In this document: positions 37,101-45,930 of the stretch, piece by piece
Layout: each line of letters starts with the position of its first letter
Numbering within the stretch: position 1 is the stretch's first letter
Assembly (NCBI GenBank): GCA_037783415.1
Contig: JAZGTN010000073.1
Span: 682,001 to 746,000 of the forward strand
Source: Leptasterias polaris
Lineage: Eukaryota > Echinodermata > Asteroidea > Forcipulatida > Asteriidae
Length of the DNA stretch: 64,000 bases
Direction of reading: 5' to 3'
Position numbers and translations under genes: made by a program
The notes under the pieces: model-generated
Databases searched by the model: none
What the model saw: the letters and a program-made list of their open reading frames with translations, nothing else
What the model was told of the DNA's origin: nothing

Positions 37101-40100
37101 TTGTGGCAGTCTGTGGTACCAGTGCCAGCTGTACAAACAGAAGAAAGCCATGCACCCAATGCTAGCCTGGACAATATGGTACTTTGTGGCAGTCTGTGGT
37201 ACCAGTGCCAGCTGTACAAACAGAAGAAAGCCATGCACCCAATGCTAGCCTGGACAATATGGTACTTTGTGGCAGTCTGTGGTACCAGTGCCAGCTGTAC
37301 AAACAGAAGAAAGCCATGCACCCAATGCTAGCCTGGACAATATGGTACTTTGTGGTAGTCTGTGGTACCAGTGCCAGCTGTACAAACAGAAGAAAGCCAT
37401 GCACCCAATGCTAGCCTGGAAGGTATGGTACTTTGTGGCAGTCTGTGGTACCAGTGCCAGCTGTACAAACAGAAAAAAGCCATGCACTCAATGCTAGACC
37501 GAAAGGTATGGTACTTTAAGCAGAGTATTTGGTACCTGTTTACAGGAGGATTATTAGACTCAAGTGTTCACTTTCTCCACAGATCAATTTTATAACCTAC
37601 TACAAATATATCCATATACAAACATTTACTACACAGGTTCGAACAAGCTACAGTTTTGGGGATCCCCTCTGAAAAATTAGTCCTGCCTTACCTTGACTGT
37701 TCTATCCAGCGAGGCACTGGCAAACGTATTGTTGTCTTTAGGGTTGATGATGATCTGCATGACGTAATGTGTGTGACCTTCAAAGATCTGTGCACAAGAC
37801 CACTTCTTGTCCCAGTCCCATAGCTTTATCAACATGTCATCTGCAAAACAAAAACAAAACAGATTCAACTCAGCATCTGACGTAATTGTTGCACCGGGGA
37901 TCAAATTCTGTGTCCTTAAGCAAGACACCTAACCATTATTGCCAAGTCCTTCGGATGGGACGTGAAGCTGTAGGTTCCGTGTGTTGTGTAATGCATGTTA
38001 AAGAACCCAGTGCACTTATCGAAAAGAGAAGGGGTTCGCCCCGGTGTTCCTGGTTTGATTGGCTGCATATTGCGCCACAGCACCTTGTAAACCATTACAT
38101 GGTGCTATGTAAAGAAATAGGTCTCATACTTCATACACGTAACCCCACATACCTTGTAGGAAAAATACTGAGCGCTTTGAGACACCCATCGGGAGTATAA
38201 AGCGCTATATAAGAACTGCGTATTATTATTATGATGACAATGGGCCCCGATGTCATTATGGCTAGACCAGGGCTCGATTTCACAAAGAGTTAAGATTGAT
38301 CGTAACTGCAAATCCATCGCAGTTGCTTAGCAAAGAGTGATGTCACAATACAAATCACTATGGTGATACTGATAACTCATCATAAGATGAATCTTAGTGC
38401 TTTGTGAAATCGACCCCAGGCAGCTTGTCAGGGCCAAATTTCATAGAGCTGTTTAACCAGAATGCTTTAACAATTTCTGCTAAGCAAAAATATGGCAGGA
38501 TACCAGTCACAGATTGTACACGTGATACAGTATTTTGGCTGGTAACCATATTCTGGGAAGCATAATTTTGATGTGCTTAGCTATTTTTTGTGCTTAAACA
38601 GCTCTATGAAATTGGGCCCAGGTGACAAAAGGGCGGTTGCAATCCTGTAAAAAGCAGTGCAATTCAATTCAAGTCACTATTGCATAGTAATTTAAAATTT
38701 ACCCATTCCGTTTCCCTTGTGGTTTATTACTTGATTTTTGAAATAAAAAGGTGATCTCTCTGCTGCTGCTTCCCAGGCAGAGGGTGCCCTACTCAAATGA
38801 TGCCACATGCATAAGCTCTATTATACATTAGTGTAGGGCAGTACTAATTAATATTGCGGGTTGAACTCATCCGAGCTGCAACAACACACAATACGACTAG
38901 TCTTTCCTCAAGGCTGTTACTAGCTTACCACTGCTGGTGAGTATGTAGGGCTGCGTTGGATGGACACAGATAGCTCGGATGTAATCGGAGTGAGCCTCAA
39001 AGTTATGGACTCGCTCCAATGTGTTGTAGTTGAACACTCGAATCTGCATATCATCCTGTTAATCATAAACAATTTGAATCAAACACAGTGTTACTTATGA
39101 GAGGTTTCCAAGACTAATTGTAAGACAAATGACAATACAATGCATCATCAGTTTACATTAGAAAGGCCAGTTTCCCCAAAATTGGTCGACTGAAGAAAAA
39201 AAAACACTCAAAATTAGCTGGGCGCACACAATTTAGGACCAAATGGCAACAACAAAATGTGAAAAACATTCACCAACTTCACAAAAAAATACCATCTTAT
39301 GTTTTAAACACAGAAGAAGAAGAATCCCAGAAACAATCGGGGTCGTATGACGGCTAAAAACCTGTCAACCCTTTCCCATGATGCTATGCAAATGGCCTCT
39401 CTGGGATAAACTGTAGAGGGCGCACTCTATTGTAAATCAGGCTGTATTGACAGACCAATTGAGAGTTACCCATAGAAAACTGTAATGGAATTTGATCTAG
39501 GGTATGATGGCAAGACAAAATCTTGAGTGAGAATGCTGGTATGGAATTTCATCTCTGTCATCTTTCAGTCGGCCCAAATTTTGCAAGCTCGGCAAAGCAT
39601 GCAGAATTGAAACATCAACAATGATATCAATGTGATGCGATGTGATGTCTCAAAACTGTCTACATGCTGAGAAAAGCTTACCCTTAAAGTGAAGGTATAC
39701 GTTTGGTAATCACTCTTAAAATTAATGGCAATACAAACCTACTTGGTTAGAAGTACAGCAGCTTTTGACAGTACAAAGCATTTTGAGAATCATTTCCCTT
39801 CGAAGTAATGTGGTTATGGAAAAAGACACCAGTTTTTATGCCCCAAAATTTGAATCTGAGAAACGTTTCTGTCAGAAACGTTTCTCAGATTGTGTATTCC
39901 TATAATAGGGATTATTCTTCATGTGTGGACATATTCGCTCCGGTTTTTCAGCGACATCTCAAAAACACGACCACCGTTTGAAGTGAAATTTTCACAGGTT
40001 AGTTTTATTGTATATATCTACATTTATATAGGATTAAAACCATTCGAACGGTTCCAAAAACTAAAGGTACACTTTGCCTTTAAATGGCCTTAACTAGGTG

Positions 40101-43100
40101 CTATTTGAAAGCTCTTTTTCTCATCTATTTTTTGAGCAAATATACCCAGTTTTAAGTTTTGGCAGGAAGTGCTCGGTTTTAGCGTAGGGGGTCACATTCT
40201 GTTTGATACTTATACATATAACTTACCGAGCCAGCAACCACCCAGTTTTAGCGTAGGGGGTCACATTCTGTTTGATACTTATACATATAACTTACCGAGC
40301 CAGCAACCACCCAGTTTTAGCGTAGGGGGTCACATTCTGTTTGATACTTATACATATAACTTACCGAGCCAGCAACCACCCAGTTTTAGCGTAGGGGGTC
40401 ACATTCTGTTTGATACTTATACATATAACTTACCGAGCCAGCAACCACCCAGTTTTAGCGTAGGGGGTCACATTCTGTTTGATACTTATACATATAACTT
40501 ACCGAGCCAGCAACCACCCAGTTTTAGCGTAGGGGGTCACATTCTGTTTGATACTTATACATATAACTTACCGAGCCAGCAACCACCCAGTTTTAGCGTA
40601 GGGGGTCACATTCTGTTTGATACTTATACATATAACTTACCGAGCCAGCAACCACCCAGTTTTAGCGTAGGGGTTCACATTCTGTTTGATACTTATACAT
40701 ATAACTTACCGAGCCAGCAACCACCCAGTTTTAGCGTAGGGCGTCACATTCTGTTTGATACTTATACATATAACTTACCGAGCCAGCAACCACCCAGTTT
40801 TAGCGTAGGGGGTCACATTCTGTTTGATACTTATACATATAACTTACCGAGCCAGCAACCACCCAGTTTTAGCGTAGGGCGTCACATTCTGTTTGATACT
40901 TATACATATAACTTACCGAGCCAGCAACCACCCAGTTTTAGCGTAGGGGGTCACATTCTGTTTGATACTTATACATATAACTTACCGAGCCAGCAACCAC
41001 CCAGTTTTAGCGTAGGGCGTCACATTCTGTTTGATACTTATACATATAACTTACCGAGCCAGCAACCACCCAGTTTTAGCGTAGGGGGTCACATTCTGTT
41101 TGATACTTATACATATAACTTACCGAGCCAGCAACCACCCAGTTTTAGCGTAGGGCGTCACATTCTGTTTGATACTTATACATATAACTTACCGAGCCAG
41201 CAACCACCCAGTTTTAGCGTAGGGGGTCACATTCTGTTTGATACTTATACATATAACTTACCGAGCCAGCAACCACCCAGTTTTAGCGTAGGGGGTCACA
41301 TTCTGTTTGATACTTATACATATAACTTACCGAGCCAGCAACCACCCAGTTTTAGCGTAGGGGGTCACATTCTGTTTGATACTTATACATATAACTTACC
41401 GAGCCAGCAACCACCCAGTTTTAGCGTAGGGGGTCACATTCTGTTTGATACTTATACATATAACTTACCGAGCCAGCAACCACCCAGTTTTAGCGTAGGG
41501 GGTCACATTCTGTTTGATACTTATACATATAACTTACCGAGCCAGCAACCACCCAGTTTTAGCGTAGGGGGTCACATTCTGTTTGATACTTATACATATA
41601 ACTTACCGAGCCAGCAACCACCCAGTTTTAGCGTAGGGGGTCACATTCTGTTTGATACTTATACATATAACTTACCGAGCCAGCAACCACCCAGTTTTAG
41701 CGTAGGGGGTCACATTCTGTTTGATACTTATACATATAACTTACCGAGCCAGCAACCACCCAGTTTTAGCGTAGGGCGTCACATTCTGTTTGATACTTAT
41801 ACATATAACTTACCGAGCCAGCAACCACCCAGTTTTAGCATAGGGGGTCACATTCTGTTTGATACTTATACATATAACTTACCGAGCCAGCAACCACCCA
41901 GTTTTAGCGTAGGGCGTCACATTCTGTTTGATACTTATACATATAACTTACCGAGCCAGCAACCACCCAGTTTTAGCGTAGGGGGTCACATTCTGTTTGA
42001 TACTTATACATATAACTTACCGAGCCAGCAACCACCCAGTTTTAGCGTAGGGCGTCACATTCTGTTTGATACTTATACATATAACTTACCGAGCCAGCAA
42101 CCACCCAGTTTTAGCGTAGGGGGTCACATTCTGTTTGATACTTATACATATAACTTACCGAGCCAGCAACCACCCAGTTTTAGCGTAGGGCGTCACATTC
42201 TGTTTGATACTTATACATATAACTTACCGAGCCAGCAACCACCCAGTTTTAGCGTAGGGGGTCACATTCTGTTTGATACTTATACATATAACTTACCGAG
42301 CCAGCAACCACCCAGTTTTAGCGTAGGGGGTCACATTCTGTTTGATACTTATACATATAACTTACCGAGCCAGCAACCACCCAGTTTTAGCGTAGGGCGT
42401 CACATTCTGTTTGATACTTATACATATAACTTACCGAGCCAGCAACCACCCAGTTTTAGCGTAGGGGGTCACATTCTGTTTGATACTTATACATATAACT
42501 TACCGAGCCAGCAACCACCCAGTTTTAGCGTAGGGGGTCACATTCTGTTTGATACTTATACATATAACTTACCGAGCCAGCAACCACCCAGTTTTTCCGA
42601 GTCACAAATCTGGCAGCTCTCACTGGAAGATCACATACCTCAAAGGACTTCACAAGTGTCTGCAAAATTGACAAAAGATATCAGAGTTTAAATTTCAAAA
42701 GGAAAAAATTCAAAATGCCAATAATACAAGCAACTAAATTTGCTGTCAGTGCTGTAGGGTCCACATGCTTCTTCCTTTATTCCTAGCCTCCCACCTCCAT
42801 CCCCGTCAATATCCAAAAGAGTATTTTGCTTGATGCTGTCGGACTGAGGACTGCACGAGTTATGCTTTGTATAGGATCGGGCATTCAACCAGAGCTCTAA
42901 ATTAGAATAAAAATCCACAAGACTGCAGGGCTTGTAGCTTAAACTTTTTACTGAAACAGAATTTATTTTGCAAGACCAGTTTTCTACGCAGTTTAAAATG
43001 TACATCAACTGCTTTTATTTGAACAAGCAATAAAAGAATACCTCATTTGTCTTATGGTATTAAGTACGCTTCGATACTCGACACAATTGACAGATATTTA

Positions 43101-45791
43101 CTAGACTTAGTCAATTGAAAAACAGAAGACCCCCCCCCTGACTTTTCCGGTCCCGAGTTTACTGGCCCGAGGCTAAGATCACTAGCCTAGGGCCTGCAGT
43201 CCAACGTTAATTTCAAGCCTTGAATCCACAAAACCAACAGCTTGAGTGTTGAGTTGCAATACATTTTTGTTTAATAATGAAGGACGCCAGTAAACCACGA
43301 GGTAGCTTGGTTTAATCAAGATATACCAGTGCTTTGGCTCGGTAACTTACCTTATCATCTGAAAGTTGCACACCAGTTTAGGTACCCAATATAATGGTGC
43401 GGATTACCCCATAATTTTTCGCTTACGACGCCCTGTAAAGCATGTACTTCTCTGGGCTGTAGCAGGGCTGTAGCAGGGCGTAAGCGCAGAACTCCACGGC
43501 AAGCAGTGCCATGAAATTGAACCCCGGTATTGTTCAGTTGCGACTTCACAGCAACTTTAGGGCCCAATTTCATAGAGCTGCTTAAGCAGAAAATAGTGCC
43601 AAACAGTTTTCTGCTTAGCAAAAACATGCAGGATCCCAGTCAAACTTGTATATATGTTACATGATGGTAACCCAACTCTGGTAAGCATCTATGTATATTA
43701 TTGTTGTGCTAAGCTACTTGTTTGTGCTTAAGCAACTTTATAAAATTGCGCCCAGGCCCAGGCCAGACAGAAGGAGAGTTAAACGATGTGAAAATGAGAC
43801 CGACCTGTGAATCATGGTTCCAGATGTGAACGTTGCCATTGTACAAGCTAGCCAACATCCATGGCTCAGTTGGGTGGAGGTCCACACACTTCACACGGTC
43901 AGACCGTGCAGAGAGCTTGCGCTGAGCACGTGAAGAAAATAAACATTTGTTAATAAAAACAATAGGTAAAAGCATTTAGGAGGTAATTTAGGAGGTAATT
44001 TAAGAGCCCTGTTCTATTTTCATCGGGCCTTCGGCTTTAAGCATTCATAAAACAAAACTATTTGGGAATATGCAGCACCAGCAACCAAATGGGCGCACGG
44101 CTTGCTTAAAATCATTCACATCAAAAATCCCTACCCGTGTGAGTATTCACACTCCTGGGTGATGAGAAGTCAATTATAGTTAAGTGTCTCGCCCAAGGAC
44201 ACAACAAGGGGTATGTGTTTTGATCGAGGATGTGAAACCACATTCCCACACACTACGCCGGGCTAGTATTAAGGGCGAGGCCTGTATTGGTATTAACTTT
44301 ATAATCAGCAGGCTTTCAGACTGAAAGTATATTAGAACTATTAGTTTTTTGTTGTTTTTATTTGGGGGAGGGGGGGGGGTTGGGGGTGGTTACAAATCTT
44401 GTACTTCCAATCAATCAATGAAAAGAGTTATTTACCTTAATATCAAGTCTGAGAGGCTGTAAGATAAAAGAAAAATGGAAATATTATATTAATACTGCAT
44501 CACAGATAGTATAACTTAAAATAAGATCTTCTTCTACCTCCTTTTGAGTGCAGCCTTCAATGATTGAAGATAAACGCACTACCAGACACAAAGGTCTCTT
44601 TGTCTTAGCGATTAGTGCATTGGTTGTTTTTAAAACAACACACAGGACCTATGGCTTTACATCCTATCTGAAGGAGGAAGCAATAATGGTCAAGTGTCTT
44701 GATTAAGTGTCAAGACCGAGTCTCAAACCCACATTCTGCTGATCAGAAACACGAGAGCTTGAGTTCGGTGCTCTTAACCGCTCGGCCATGACACACGCTA
44801 ATTGTTATGACTAAGTTTTTGTCCAACACTGATGTACTGCACATCAGTGAACGATTTCCTAAAATGTATCAATTGCTACTCAAATTAAAAAACTACCGTT
44901 TGCTACTCGATATTAGCATTCAGTGTCTGAACAAAACATGCCTAGTTCAAATATTTTGCATTTCCTGCTTTTCTAATCCTGCAGAAACCAATTTAAGCAT
45001 GTTCAGTGCTCCAATGTTCAAGGGCCAGGGGAGAATATGTCTATTTTGAACACTCATTTCCACCAGCTACTCGACCCTCAAATGTCACGGAAGGGGCATG
45101 GAAATTTGACTGACTAGACGTCAGTAATAACGCGTGTTTGTAGTAAACAGATCTGCACCTTCCCCTTGAGCAAGATGGAAGGACGGTGCATATTTTAATA
45201 TTTAACCGTAAAAAATAAAAAAGGATTAGTGTTTTTATAACTGTGATTAACACTGGGAAAATGGACCTGTGTTGAAATTACAATTTTCAACTAAATTTTT
45301 TATTTTTACATAACTTTAAATTAATGATATTGATAATTGATATAAAACAGAGTTTCATTTCTTGTTCTTCTGGGACTTTGTTATTGTTTTTGATTTAAAA
45401 AACATATTTTTGTGAAGCTTGATTTGAAAAATGTCATTAGAAAGACCAAGACTTAGGCACTATACTATACAACTCATGTTAATTCTATATTGCCTAACGA
45501 CAACGTAGGACAGATACTAGATATAATTTTAATAGTAATCATTCAATAAACTTCAAAAAGATTATTTTGTGTCGGAAATAAACGGTGCATTCATGTCCAC
45601 ACAGGATACTTCTTGAACGTGGGAAACTAGATCTTAACAATCAATCGAGAAATGTCTTCTTTTCATTAAACATTCTCAACCAAATTTTCAGCACATGAAT
45701 ATCTGAATAGTGAGTGATTCAAACCAACTTTTAAAAAACAAAACTGTTATTTTGCGACAACGTTTTAAGATGCTCTATCGGAACTTACCAT
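22191..45791 (-). CDS. COPB2: COPI coat subunit beta-prime (COPB2), 22 coding exons
   Basis: Coatomer subunit of the COPI coat, acting in Golgi-to-ER and intra-Golgi transport in the cytosol and on Golgi membranes. Exons (high to low): 45789-45791 (ATG only), 44436-44456, 43805-43921, 42573-42659, 38929-39055, 37692-37840, 35641-35787, 34912-35011, 33918-34060, 32569-32668, 32216-32315, 31655-31765, 30179-30267, 28734-28840, 27858-28001, 27089-27219, 25744-26062, 24927-25141, 24405-24497, 23341-23518, 23068-23133, 22191-22400. All junctions are GT-AG and phases join, giving 918 residues (human about 906). Residues 1-300 form a WD40 propeller ([41 protein letters not shown]); ~300-600 is the second propeller; ~560-830 is an alpha-solenoid ([35 protein letters not shown]); the tail is acidic ([15 protein letters not shown]). 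The start ATG has donor GTAAGT directly behind it. Two exon ends (4 and 16) are caught up in minisatellites. Confidence 0.97.
23795..24395 (-). repeat. SINE, type 2, in COPB2 intron 19
   Basis: In reverse it reads the tRNA-like head (near 24300-24395: 'gattcgaacccacattccgg', 'gaccgcccagccacgacac'), the 'cttgcccaagggcacatgtg' core and a tail of 'gcgcattctgg' plus (att)n. The copy is long and probably composite. It ends about 10 bases from the exon 19 donor. Confidence 0.75.
25262..25487. repeat. MITE, family E, in COPB2 intron 17
   Basis: 'atggctcagcttacagtaag' and 'ggcgcttacagaagcagtga' resemble the better copy at 52945-53128, which has inverted ends. Confidence 0.6.
26262..26400 (+). repeat. 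SINE body fragment in COPB2 intron 16
   Basis: 'cgtccttgagcaagatactt', 'ccttcggatgggacacc' and 'gtaggtcccatgt' match the type 1 SINE body. Both ends are degraded. Confidence 0.6.
26889..27099 (-). repeat. 41-bp minisatellite built from the COPB2 exon 16 donor
   Basis: Read on the minus strand, the last bases of exon 16 (ATCTTGATCG) and its donor GTAAGGTTCAACC are followed by ~20 bases of intron, and the whole 41-bp block repeats. Exon/intron-type boundaries fall at 27088/27089 (the true one), 27047/48, 27006/07, 26964/65 and 26923/24. Five donors are therefore in tandem, all GTAAGG; the third and fourth boundaries carry GATCA for GATCG. One unit is 42 bp. Confidence 0.93.
27283..27434 (+). 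repeat. MITE, family F, in COPB2 intron 15
   Basis: 'ggtttcacaaagagttaaga' and 'gaatcttagtgctttgtaaa' form imperfect inverted ends. The interior matches the other family members. Confidence 0.7.
27600..27703 (-). repeat. MITE, family B, truncated
   Basis: Only the terminal third is left, ending 'caatgttatgcacacccttt' at a TTAA (27704-27707). Confidence 0.6.
28180..28240 (-). repeat. Small element with histone-like stem-loop, copy 1
   Basis: The minus strand reads GACTCTTTTCAGATCC (28187-28202), one base pair off the canonical histone stem-loop, next to CTGAGGA ... GAAATGTCGAGAAC. It is a diverged relative of the element at 34297-34380. The open frame that overlaps it on the plus strand (28182-28655) looks non-coding. 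Confidence 0.5.
28888..29080. mobile_element. MITE, family D (GGGCCCAATTTCATAG ends)
   Basis: Terminal inverted repeats GGGCCCAATTTCATAGAG and its complement are ~28 bp long with the inner part TGCTTAAGCA. It is ~193 bp and non-coding. Copies also at 30357, 33691, 38430 and 43559, all in COPB2 introns. Confidence 0.8.
29552..29939 (+). mobile_element. MITE, family B, with internal duplication
   Basis: TTAA at 29548-29551 and 29940-29943. Near the right end a ~34-bp block ('cactgtctgtgattattttg') is present twice (about 29857-29890 and 29891-29926). Confidence 0.7.
30357..30935. mobile_element. MITE, family D, split by element G
   Basis: The left part (30357-30396) and right part (30790-30935) form one family D copy. 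The insertion duplicated AGAAAATAATG (30386-30396 and 30790-30800), which dates the nested element as the younger one. Confidence 0.82.
30397..30789 (-). mobile_element. tRNA-like retroposon G, head-to-tail partial dimer
   Basis: On the minus strand a tRNA-like region (GCTAGATAGCTCAGTTGG A box, GGTTCAAATCCCGC B box, anticodon arm CCGGC...CCGG) is followed by CAATTTTTCTTTGTTCAACC. The unit of ~308 bp restarts, so part of a second unit is present head to tail. The copy begins inside the tRNA-like part and ends at ...TTCAACCCAAAAT, unlike the copy at 57302, and has an 11-bp target duplication. The anticodon loop and stem deviate from a working tRNA, so this is a repeat and not a tRNA gene. Confidence 0.82.
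32685..33030 (-). mobile_element. LINE 3' end (CR1/Jockey-like), in COPB2 intron 9
   Basis: Minus-strand frame: [20 protein letters not shown] then [12 protein letters not shown] and a stop, the usual ORF2 C-terminus. The 3' UTR ends GGCGCTATATAAATCATG and a TTATTATTG tail, the same tail as carried by the SINEs. 5' truncated. Confidence 0.75.
33691..33883. mobile_element. MITE, family D copy 3
   Basis: Inverted ends GGGCCCAATTTCATAGAG and CTCTATGAAAGTTGGCCC. It lies ~35 bases downstream of the COPB2 exon 9 donor. Confidence 0.78.
34104..34414 (-). repeat. MITE, family B, split by stem-loop element
   Basis: 'caacattggtcattgtcaaa' at the left and 'cttaccaatgttatgcacgc' at the right, with TTAA at 34415-34418, enclose a foreign insert at about 34297-34380. 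Confidence 0.65.
34297..34380 (-). repeat. Element with canonical histone-type 3' stem-loop
   Basis: The minus strand contains GGCTCTTTTCAGAGCC (34308-34323), identical to the metazoan replication-dependent histone mRNA stem-loop. Upstream on that strand lie CTCCTGAAGACGAGCAGG and GTGTGAAACTTC. No histone coding sequence is near. CTGAAGA ... GAAAC recalls the hammerhead core CUGANGA ... GAAA found in Penelope-like elements, but stem pairing is poor. Confidence 0.5.
34600..34850 (-). repeat. SINE, type 1, in COPB2 intron 8
   Basis: Reverse orientation: 'cactcagtgacgctcaaggc', 'tagcaccatgtaatggttta' and 'gaacaccggggtgatcc'. The 3' end (with 'tatatagtgctcatatctg') is the same variant as the copy at 61132. 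Confidence 0.75.
36018..37525. repeat. 83-bp minisatellite in COPB2 intron 6, interrupted by a LINE
   Basis: The unit runs from ATGGTACTTTGTGGCAGTCT to GCTAGCCTGGACAAT, 83 bp. About 3.5 units lie left of the LINE (36018-36309) and about 5 right of it (37088-37525). Units are nearly identical except at the two outer edges. No exon sequence is included in the unit. Confidence 0.93.
36310..37087 (-). mobile_element. 5'-truncated LINE (CR1/Jockey-like) inside the 83-bp array
   Basis: A poly(T) run at 36310-36320 is the A tail of a minus-strand insertion. It is flanked by ACAAT at both sides (36305-36309, 37088-37092). The minus-strand frame carries the ORF2 C-terminal third: [56 protein letters not shown] and [14 protein letters not shown] ... 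[13 protein letters not shown], stopping at 36420. The RT catalytic box is not included. The frame is still open, so the insertion is fairly young. Confidence 0.88.
37905..38236 (+). repeat. SINE, type 1, near full body
   Basis: 'tgtgtccttaagcaagacac' core, 'ccttcggatgggacgtgaag', 'gttcgccccggtgttcctgg' and tail 'agcgctatataagaactgcg' plus (att)n. The tRNA head is lost at the 5' end. Confidence 0.85.
38268..38418 (+). repeat. MITE, family F
   Basis: 'ggctcgatttcacaaagagt' and its near-inverse 'gctttgtgaaatcgacccc' at the ends, with 'gatgtcacaatacaaatcac' inside. Confidence 0.75.
38430..38621. mobile_element. MITE, family D copy 4
   Basis: Inverted ends 'gggccaaatttcatagagct' and 'agctctatgaaattgggccc'. 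The interior matches the copy at 28888. A tail fragment of element G follows at about 38694-38736. Confidence 0.75.
39688..40079 (+). mobile_element. piggyBac-type MITE, family A copy 4
   Basis: TTAA at 39684-39687 and 40080-40083. It has the central palindrome 'gaaacgtttctgtcagaaac'. The right terminus is diverged. The element ends about 95 bp before the 69-bp array. Confidence 0.72.
40175..42592 (-). repeat. 69-bp minisatellite of COPB2 exon 4 donors, 35 tandem 5' splice sites
   Basis: On the minus strand the end of exon 4 (AAAACTGGGTGGTTGCTGGC then TCG) and donor GTAAGTTATATG, plus ~34 intron bases, form a 69-bp unit. The true boundary is 42572/42573 and the last is 40226/40227, exactly 34 x 69 apart: 35 donors, all GTAAGT. 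Continuing past the first donor meets an in-frame TAA after 15 codons, so use of a later donor would truncate the protein. Units differ mainly at one G/C position, often alternating. Because 69 is divisible by 3, the other strand stays open for 840 codons by chance. Confidence 0.97.
43395..43526. repeat. Degraded family E-like repeat
   Basis: 'cataatttttcgcttacgac' and 'gcgtaagcgcagaactccac' resemble the 'ggcgcttac' element at 52945-53128. Confidence 0.4.
43559..43756. mobile_element. MITE, family D copy 5
   Basis: Inverted ends 'gggcccaatttcatagagct' and 'aactttataaaattgcgccc'. It lies ~50 bases downstream of the COPB2 exon 3 donor. Confidence 0.72.
44030..44290 (-). repeat. SINE, type 2, in COPB2 intron 2
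   Basis: Reverse orientation: 'gcagcaccagcaaccaaatg', 'tcctgggtgatgagaag', 'gtctcgcccaaggacac' and a worn tRNA-like end. Confidence 0.65.
44436..44456 (-). CDS. COPB2: COPB2 micro-exon 2 (21 bp)
   Basis: Seven codons, PLRLDIK, between acceptor CTTTTATCTTACAG and donor GTAAATAAC. With the ATG-only exon 1 it supplies the conserved MPLRLDIK start of beta-prime COP. It is too short for ORF finders. Confidence 0.93.
44590..44795 (-). repeat. SINE with tRNA-Leu-like head, in COPB2 intron 1
   Basis: Reverse orientation. The head is clear at 44755-44795 ('ttaaccgctcggccatgaca' is the complement of the Leu-type A box region); the body is short. Confidence 0.7.
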
Positions 45792-45930
45792 TTTCGCTTT
45801 CGCACTGTGCAGACGTGTTTTTGGATGATGAACTGACGTGTCAACTCTCGCGAAAAAGGGGAAGTCTCGAAAAATTCAACGAGAACTTTAAAAGAAGCAG
45901 GTTCCGGCAAATGGTTATTATTGCATAACA
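45789..45930 (-). promoter_or_regulatory. COPB2 exon 1, 5' UTR and probable core promoter
   Basis: Exon 1 ends GAAAATG|GTAAGTT at 45789. The 5' UTR runs to higher coordinates; its start is not determined. TCTCGCGA at 45846-45853, ~55 bases upstream of the ATG, matches eight bases of the TCTCGCGAGA element known from housekeeping promoters. No TATA box is apparent. This fits a constitutive trafficking gene. Confidence 0.5.

Noticed and set aside
35852..37487. ORFs on both strands in the 83-bp array
   Set aside because: Tandem repeat translation; only the LINE part between 36420 and 37087 (minus) has real protein signal.
40175..42592. CRISPR-like repeat array
   Set aside because: There are no unique spacers between repeats; units are contiguous and the genome is eukaryotic.
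40169..42691. 840-codon plus-strand ORF of 23-residue repeats
   Set aside because: It is the antisense of the 69-bp splice-donor array; it stays open only because 69 is a multiple of 3 and no stop falls in that frame.
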